64,000 nt of DNA, taken from Kingdonia uniflora. Taxonomy: Eukaryota > Streptophyta > Magnoliopsida > Ranunculales > Circaeasteraceae. Under the pieces are notes generated by a model. That model did no database searches and was not told the origin of the DNA. It worked only from the letters and a program-made list of their open reading frames with translations. The first letter of the stretch is position 1. Each line of letters starts with the position of its first letter. The stretch is from positions 558,001 to 622,000 of the forward strand of contig JACGCM010002156.1 of NCBI GenBank assembly GCA_014058105.1, written 5' to 3'. Position numbers and translations under genes: made by a program. Below are positions 57,480 through 64,000 of the stretch, piece by piece.

Positions 57480-58016
57480 TGATTCGATTTCTAAACTGTT
57501 ACGAGTATTTTACGACAATGAGGCTGTCGTCAAGTATGTTAAAAATAATAACGTGACTATGGATAACATGTATATTAATATTAAGTATCACGTTGTCATT
57601 GATAAAGTACAAAAATAGATTATCAAGATTTTTCTTTTGTCAATACAAGAAATAATTGATGATTTTAGACCGTTACGAGTATTTTACGACAATGAGGCTG
57701 TCATTAAATATGTTAAGAATGATAACGTGACTATGGATAATATGTATATTAACATTAAGTATCACGTTGTCATTGATAAAGTACAAAATTTTTTATCAAG
57801 ATTTCTCATTTGTCGACACTAGAGATAATTGATGATTCTAGACCGTTACGAGTATTTTACGACAATGAGGCTGTCGTTAAATATCTTAAGAATGATAAGG
57901 TGATTATGGATAATATGTATATTAACATTAAGTATCACATTGCCATTGACAAAGTACAAAAATAAATTATCGAGATTTCTTATTTGTCGATACTAGAGAT
58001 AATTGATGATCTCCTT
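57480..58016 (+). repeat. About 174-bp tandem triplication of the RNase H C-terminus
   Basis: Three consecutive copies (anchors gttacgagtattttacgac at 57,498, 57,672 and 57,845) each encode (V)FYDNEAV(V/I)KYVKN and then HVVIDKVQ. Periods are 174 and 173 bp. Each copy carries its own substitutions, such as cacgttgtc versus cacattgcc, so the amplification is not brand new. Confidence 0.93.
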
Positions 58017-58085
58017 ACTAAGGGACTTCCGATACCAGCCTTCAGGGGACATGTTACGTGTATGGGATTAGTGGAGTCCCTTTGA

Positions 58086-58770
58086 GGATCGCTCTTTTAT
58101 GTAAGAGTAGTTATTGATTTATTTTATTTACTATTACTGCATTAGGATTTTTTTATCCCTGTAGGAGTTGTTCCTGGTTATTATTTTGTCGACATTCAAT
58201 TTTATTTTTGATTATTTAACTGCTATTATATTTGGATTTGTTATTATAAGTACAAATATTCAGTTTCATTTACAGTTATGTAATTGCAATAAAGTTTAAG
58301 ATTTGAGTGATTTTATCACATGACGGTCATCCAAGTTTCAAGTGCCTATAAAGAATACTAAAAGGTTTCCCAAGTTTGCTTGGGCTGGATATGGATAGGC
58401 TTCACATCCTTTGGCCTTCATTTTAGTATGAGCGATGGTTTCGCATGACGATTTGTCTAAGTATGGTAAGCACATGTTGCAGGACACTAATAGAAATATA
58501 TCAACATATTAATAAAGTGTATATTTGCCATTCACACGCTAAACTCCACCATTAAAGGAATTATACTTGAAAGCTATTAAGGTTGCTAGCCCGACGTCCA
58601 CTCTATGAACTAGGCATGTGCTCAAAGGCCTTACCAAAATTTGACCATAAACCGTGTTAGCCGTCTTTTTAGTCATAGAGTGAAGAATGGCCATCTATTT
58701 TTCATAAAATCGTGAATCAGGCTAAAAATCTTTTTTCTTAAATTGAATTAGCGCTGGGTGGGAGATTATT
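58086..58770. other. Copia 3' flank, possible LTR, no gene
   Basis: AT-rich DNA follows the pol end and should contain the copia 3' LTR. I could not find a matching 5' copy, so the LTR is unassigned. Confidence 0.4.
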
Positions 58771-58774
58771 ATAT

Positions 58775-58857
58775 TTTTCATCTATACTAGCACTACTCAA
58801 TATGTATCATGCGGTTTACGAGCACACATGTTAATAGGTCGTATAGGTGTTATTGGT
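58775..58857. repeat. Direct repeat of 48,708-48,788
   Basis: About 83 bp including gagcacacatgttaatag and gtcgtataggtgttattgg occur in the same orientation beside both LTR fragments (48,708-48,788 and here). At 48.7 kb this is the leader next to the PBS. Confidence 0.85.
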
Positions 58858-58887
58858 TGAGCCAAATTGTTGCATCAAGTTAAGGTG

Positions 58888-59140
58888 GGTGGGACCTAGT
58901 ATTACTCTTTATTAGGGTTTGAGGGTATAATGGGAAGACTACTCAAACCCTATCAGGTTAAATAGAGGAAAAGTCGTTCTTGGAGGTATAACAAAGAAAG
59001 CAATCCCATTAAGGTTTGTAGCCAATCCAAGGGAAGACTCTACTCAGGCTAAGTAAGATTTGCCAAAGTTAGAGAAAAGGTTAGTAAAATCATTTTCATA
59101 TTCAATTTATTGATCATAGTAATTATACTAAATTATAACA
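58888..59140 (+). repeat. LTR fragment, inverted copy of 48,799-49,052
   Basis: The sequence from gtgggacctagtatt to aaattataaca matches the reverse complement of the LTR at 48,799-49,052 at high identity. It ends at the LTR terminus (ACA at 59,140) with no PBS after it. The two copies bracket the copia element in opposite orientation. Confidence 0.85.
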
Positions 59141-60600
59141 TACATACCTCACTCAAGTCAGGTTCCAAAATAATTTATGTTCTCAGAATCTAAGCTACAT
59201 AGTTCGTTTGAAAAAGTCCCCACAACTTTCGCTAACATGAGGTCAGACCAGACCTGAAGTAGCTCTCATGGTCGGTATAACAACAAACTCAAATCTAATT
59301 TGCAAATGAAGTATCTTTCAATGTTGGTTCGAGGTCCGATTTCAAAATTAATTTTCAACGAGAAAAGTAGCTATAGGATTTTATATTTTGAGGTGTAAGG
59401 CTTCATTTACCCAACATACTCTAAGTTGGTTATCCAGTATCCATACCTTAAGTGTTTTGTTTACAACTCAGGTATGTGATATACGAAAGTTGGTATTTTT
59501 TTGTCCACTTCCTCGTAATGTTATTGTTTTTCTTATGAACTTTTCATTCTATTATTTTTTCGATCCATACATGCAGTCATGCACTATATAACTTTTGAGG
59601 TAAGGGATGTAAGTTCAATATTTTGGACTGTGTTTAGAACTTCTCAAACTGCTAAGTGCAGACCCAAATTTAAACAAGAAGCCTACTGTAAGAACCTAAT
59701 TTCGTATTCTAATATCTCACACCAAATACGAATAGAACGTAATCAGCAATAACTAATCTAACACAAGAATTAGCGTGAAAACCTCTTAATAGGTAAAAAC
59801 CATGATCTCTCTTGAGGATTTAGAAAGAGAGATATTATTGATTGACTACCTATTACAAAGAATGCTCTGAGTAGTTCTGTATGGAGTTTCTGAGTATAAT
59901 TCTCGTGTAGGATTTTTTGTATAAAATTTCCTCTCCTTAATCTGTAGTTTTCTGGTTTTATTTATAGGTCTTATAATATGACCATTTGACAACCATTACT
60001 ATTCTTAATGATGAATGCTACAATATGAATTTGATAAATCTTTCAACTGATTACGTAACGGTTTGATCCTTCTACTTTGTAGCGGCTTCAATAATAATGG
60101 TGTTTGCTGAATCGAACTGTTGATGTAGAGGTTGAGAATGAGAAGTGAACTCTTATTTGTAGTTGTTCCATAGTATGCCATATAATTGTATGTTGATGAG
60201 CTCGAGTAAATGTATGATAGTTGAAGATGAGGCTTGAGTTAAAGATCTATAATAGGCCACTACAATTTTCCCCTCACAACCAAGAGTACGATAAGCATTA
60301 TGGGCGAGTGGTGTTGGTTGAGAAGCATTATTAATACTGTATTTAATACCCGGGGATCATTTCCAATGTTCATTTATGAATATCTGTTGTGGTTGTGGGG
60401 TTCCCTAGAACCAATGGTTATGGCCAAGATTGTTGCATGGGAATTCCTTTTGACATTAAGAATTTGGAACGTCATATTTAATGGGGTTTGTAGTATAAAT
60501 ATTACTGTGGTTGGCTGTTGCAGTTGTTTGTCGCCAAGTACTTGTTTGATTCCATAGCTTCTGTAATTTTTCTTCTTTGTAACTTTTCTTCTATTGAGAG
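59141..60600. other. Possible LTR/leader DNA, no gene seen
   Basis: This is noncoding. The stretch 59,690-60,000 has a look common in plant LTR U5 regions (splice-like and TATA-like signals on the minus strand) but no partner was found. No domain was recognised in short open frames at 59,388 and 60,300. Confidence 0.35.
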
Positions 60601-60601
60601 A

Positions 60602-61020
60602 ATGGTGACCACTAGACGGCAGTCTCGCGAGGCTAGGGTTTTTGCTAAAGTGTAAGAACTGTGATTCTGATACTTTGGGACCCAGTCTTTGGATCATTCT
60701 ACCCCAATTCCAGTGCATCCTACCTACCATGGTATGACGTATGAAGGGGTAGAGGAGGCAGATGGCAATTACTACCAAATAATATGCTTTCACTATATGG
60801 TGACGTCAGGGCAGGGTCGCACGGATGGTCTGCATCTTCTGACGGAGGAGGCTATTACAGTGGCGGATGAAGGGGCTACTATGGTCTGCATCTTCGGGAT
60901 GACTTGTATATGTTGCGCGAGCTCTATCTTTTCGGATGGGCCATCTATGTGAAGCACGTGATGAATAATATTCTCTTAGATTATACTTTTTTAGAATGGT
61001 ACGCAATAGTTGTCAAAAAT
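60602..61020 (+). pseudogene. Unrecognised decayed reading frame
   Basis: An ATG at 60,602 gives MVTTRRQSREARVFAKV and a stop. About 200 bp later one frame reads RDDLYMLRELYLFGWAIYV, then LDYTFLEWYAIVVKNI with few rare residues, which looks like real but broken coding sequence. I do not know the family. It resembles in style the next frame at 61,220 (MVRTRSQ). Both may be leader proteins of the same transposon. Confidence 0.3.
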
Positions 61021-61219
61021 ATTTCTAAAATTTGTTGATATCCTTGTTGCTAAAAATTTATTCCTATAGAATCTACCTTTCCTCAAAATCTGATTGATAG
61101 GCTATATTGATGGTGTACATAAAGATTTCCCTACTGGTTATATAAGATCTTAATTCTTTGGTACTGTTCATTGTATTCTTCTGCAGTATGAGTTTACTTT
61201 TGATTAAGGAGAAGTAATC

Positions 61220-61531
61220 ATGGTGAGGACACGTTCGCAGTATGCTCGTCATGCGGCGGAAGGTAGGCTAAACATCAAGGTGGCCGAACTTCGTGAGTGG
61301 TACTTTCGGTTGTTGCCTTATAATACTGTGTTACCAAAGTGGCCATTGCAGCTGGCCAATTTGGATAACGAAGGTAGGCGTATAAAGTACAATCATTATT
61401 TCTAGTATGATGTGTTAAGAGAGTTACTTCTAGATGCAAACATGTGAGAGGAAGTTGTTTGAGAAATTGCTTTGGATAAGCTGCCTAAAGAGGATGAGAG
61501 AGGCAGTAGGAGGGGAGATAATTCCATATGG
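61220..61531 (+). pseudogene. Unrecognised decayed reading frame, transposon-type
   Basis: From ATG 61,220 the frame reads MVRTRSQYARHAAEGRLNIK, ELREWYFRLLPYNTVLPKWP, then stops at 61,403, but continues with YDVLRELLLDANM and LDKLPKEDERGSRRGDNS past further stops. The single-codon stops in otherwise smooth text show a recent pseudogene. I do not recognise a domain. It may be a small TE-encoded protein. Confidence 0.4.
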
Positions 61532-62047
61532 TAAATTAAATCACCCAGGCTGCTTTAAATGTAACTATATGTAAATATAAGATCGAACTTTGGGAGCTCG
61601 AAATGAATTAAGTAATCTGTTTGCAGTGTTCTGTGTTTGTTATCTGTTAAATATAGGATAGTGTAAATTGAATCTACGAACTAAAAAGTATGATTAATGT
61701 GTTTGTTTAGCCACTTATATGGCAGATACTATAGATTACAACTGTCTGATTCTAACAGGTGTACAAATAATTTCAAATTTTAAATATTTTCTATTTATAG
61801 GAATGACGTACGGACGGTGTGGTATGATCTTGATTGAGTGTAAAAGCAAGGTGATGGATCGTGTGGATTATCTTGGAAAGGAGGGACAAAATTGTTTAAT
61901 GGCTAAAGGCAGAGACAGACGTGATAACAGAACACATTATCACAGAAGTAATGATGATGTTGTAGAGCGAAAAGACGTGCTTGTAGAGGCAGTAGGGGTG
62001 ACCAACATGTGTCTAAAAGAGTCGTCGTTTCAAAAATAGAGAGAGAG

Positions 62048-62054
62048 TATAAAA
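62048..62054 (+). promoter_or_regulatory. Candidate TATA box
   Basis: tataaaa stands in a GA-rich context 587 bp before the ATG at 62,635. Between them a plausible leader intron can be drawn (donor GT at 62,270, acceptor AG at 62,627). Confidence 0.4.
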
Positions 62055-62634
62055 GCTTGCCTCTCTCTCCCTTATAAATTATCTACAGTTATAAAGAGAG
62101 AAAAGTGGTATAACCAGGGCTTCTAGAGAGAGAAAACACTTGAGTTCTAAGTGTAATCCCATATTAAGAGCTTTATCTGGTGAAAGAAACTTATTGGAGA
62201 AATAGCGTAATCATTCATCCTCGGTGAAAATTGTGGGCAGAGTAGAAGATTGTGGATCTTCTAGTACAGGTTAGTAAAATTTTGATACTTTGTTGTATTT
62301 TGAAGAGAGTAACAGTCTGTATTTTTGTTAACGTATTCATTATCTTTGTATGTTACTAAGTGGGGATGGGATTTTTTTTAGAATGTAGGGGACTAAAAAA
62401 GAATTATTTTCTGGTATTTGTAAATATTTGCAGAAGTTCTATGTATGGTAACTATTTTTGTAGAAGAAGAGGGCAGGTTGAATATGAGTATCTAGTGCTG
62501 GAGAAACTTTTTAAAAAAATTGTTTTCATTTGACTAGGTAGGGTGGGGTTTTTATTTTGTTGTATGTGTAGAATATCATGTGACCATAGATACAGAGACA
62601 TAATAAAAAAATTGTTTGCACCTGTAGGTCCAGT

Positions 62635-63490
62635 ATGCATTCTAAAAACCCAAAACCTAGTAGTAAATTTGTAGTGTCGTCCAGTTCAGAAGGAATATCT
62701 TCATCGGGGAGAGAGGACAATTATGGAGGAATAAAAGAAATTGTAGATAGGAGGGATGCCACTGAAGGTGTAGGGACTGAAATGCCCAGTAAAGTGAGCA
62801 AAGTTGTAGAGCAAGATGATACAGGGGCGGAGGATGAGATTGTTTACGTATACCGAGAGGGAGTAGATGTAGGGAAAGAATATAAGAAATTTAAAAAGAA
62901 GTTAACAGGGAAGTGGGGAAATTATGTAATGGAACATGGTCTGTGGTTCAGGACCTTTATACCAGGGAAAGGTGAAAGGTATATTATCAAGTGCCTAGCC
63001 TGGATTTGTGGAAGTTGGAGAAAGGACTTGGGGAAGATATATAGATGTGGTGTATTATAATGGGGCTGGTATGACATGCCCAAATGATGAGTTTCTGTGT
63101 TATCTAAACCAGATTGTATTCGGTCTTAGGATTCCGTTGACATATTTTTAGAAAAGAGCTATGAATACATTGCAGTGCAGCCCATACAATTAAATGGGAA
63201 TGCTTTTGAGATGATGAGGGTGTGTGAGGTGTTAAATAAGAGGTGGAGAGAGAATAGGACTGTGAATTAGTTTATTACAGCTGACGTACTAAAATTTTAT
63301 AAAATGAAGAATGCGAAAGCCCGTAGTAGTGGTTGCCTGTTTAGTGATTCGTATAGGGCAAAGTTTTTTGACTTCAAATTTGCTGGTAGACCATGGAATG
63401 ACCATCTTGTATGGGTAAGGGGTAATTATATGTAGGTTCCAGATGAACCACCGCTCGACCTAGACAATACATATTTTAATCCGAGTAAGT
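62635..63490 (+). pseudogene. Transposon-type gag-like plant protein, broken
   Basis: The first 141 codons from ATG 62,635 (MHSKNPKPSSKFVVSSSSEG) are a Ser/acidic N-terminus, then KEYKKFKKKLTGKWGNYV. After TAA near 63,060 the sequence continues in other frames as NDEFLCYLNQIVFGLRIPLT and ADVLKFYKMKNAKARSSGCL, then FAGRPWNDHLVWVRGNYM. It ends near 63,490. This is the style of the 'putative plant transposon protein'/gypsy-associated Gag-like family of eudicots. Frame changes and stops near 63,140, 63,270 and 63,435 break it. No pol follows in the window. Confidence 0.55.
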
Positions 63491-63749
63491 AACGCTTGCT
63501 AACTTGACCGAATATCAGTTTATCTACGAGCTTCTAATCATGTCCCTGATTTTGTACGTCGGTCTTATATCAATGAAATATTTATGTTTGATCGACCTAC
63601 ATAAGAGTACAATCTATTATTGCCTACAGTACTCATCTACTATATCTAAACATCTCAGTACTTTTCTAATATAAAATGCAAGTACTTATATATATAGATT
63701 ATATGTCTAACATCACAGATAACCAATGGGTTTACCATATTCTTTAAAA

Positions 63750-63893
63750 TTACAAATCGATTGTTGCATCAAGCTAATCTGGTCTTTAATTTTCCATTGC
63801 AAATCGATTGTTGCATCAAGCTAATCTAATCTTCTATTTTACATTACAAATCATTTATTGCTTCAAGATAATTCGATCTTCAATTTACATTGT
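63750..63893. repeat. About 47-bp tandem repeat, three units
   Basis: Three diverging units contain acaaatcgattgttgc and ttcaagctaatct-type text (starts at 63,750, 63,796 and 63,843). Confidence 0.8.
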
Positions 63894-64000
63894 TTGCTAC
63901 TTCAACCAAACCAACCTCCTATTATATGACAGACTACCAAACCATAGCAACACAATTGGTTCATCAAGAGGTCAGTACAAATATATACATATCACTAATA

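Larger units (their letters stand above)
53160..58085 (+). mobile_element. Ty1/copia retrotransposon, heavily decayed
   Basis: Domains follow the copia order gag, protease, integrase, RT, RNase H, all in broken frames. The pol C-terminus has DLLTKGLPIPAFRGHVTCMG near 58,010-58,070, a classic copia end before the 3' LTR. LTRs could not be delimited. An unrelated LTR sits in the gag region, and the RNase H end is triplicated. Confidence 0.85.

Noticed and set aside
57480..58016. CRISPR-like array
   Set aside because: The units are contiguous coding repeats of 174 bp with no spacers, and the DNA is plant nuclear.
1..64000. tRNA, rRNA and microRNA genes
   Set aside because: I saw no cloverleaf with tRNA promoter boxes and no rRNA text; small foldbacks near 29.2 and 4.25 kb are transposon palindromes. 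A tRNAscan and small-RNA mapping would settle this.

Overview
This is nuclear DNA of a flowering plant, most likely a eudicot. Three intron-containing or organelle-targeted plant genes are set in a sea of decayed transposons: an RRM protein gene resembling Arabidopsis At4g36960, a long-N-terminus remorin gene, and an mTERF-family gene. The rest is AT-rich and carries both LTR and non-LTR retroelements, PIF/Harbinger DNA transposons and a Helitron remnant. Family assignments were made by reading translations and motifs and comparing them with families from memory; no database search was run.

Layout. 0.1-3.3 kb: 3' part of a plus-strand RRM gene (seven exons, 5' end outside the window). 4.1-7.7 kb: decayed PIF/Harbinger-type element A, with a plant mobile domain (PMD) pseudogene converging on a DDE transposase pseudogene. 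9.3-12.8 kb: a LINE on the minus strand with an 11-bp target-site duplication and an in-frame internal deletion. 13.7-18.4 kb: an intact six-exon remorin gene on the minus strand. 20-24.4 kb: a second, older LINE. 25.4-28.2 kb: a gypsy-type gag remnant plus LTR pieces. 28.3-38.0 kb: two of three mTERF copies, of which only the 386-codon copy at 36.9-38.0 kb is open; between them sits Harbinger element B (28,992-35,423), which has TIRs and a TAA target duplication. 38.3-38.7 kb: a 5'-truncated LINE with a 15-bp target duplication, whose empty site survives in the paralogous segment near 35.65 kb. 38.9-41.5 kb: a short non-autonomous LTR element. 42.6-45.4 kb: two related Helitron-like noncoding units in tandem. 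46.1-46.7 kb: the third mTERF copy. 47.1-48.5 kb: Helitron tail with PIF1 helicase C-terminus. 48.8-59.1 kb: an LTR with PBS, a 288-bp tandem duplication, a 2.4-kb solo LTR, a decayed copia element with a triplicated RNase H end, and an inverted LTR fragment. 60.6-63.5 kb: decayed transposon-type gag-like reading frames.

The most interesting system is the pairing of PMD genes with PIF/Harbinger transposases. Both elements A and B carry a PMD gene with an intron at the same place, a Harbinger-type transposase, GC-rich palindromes near the ends and a related terminal sequence (GAGCATCC.CAGCAG). In B the PMD module is bounded by palindromes of the same family as the one at the left end, as if it had been added to a standard two-gene Harbinger. 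All copies here carry frameshifts or stops, so they are relics in this window.
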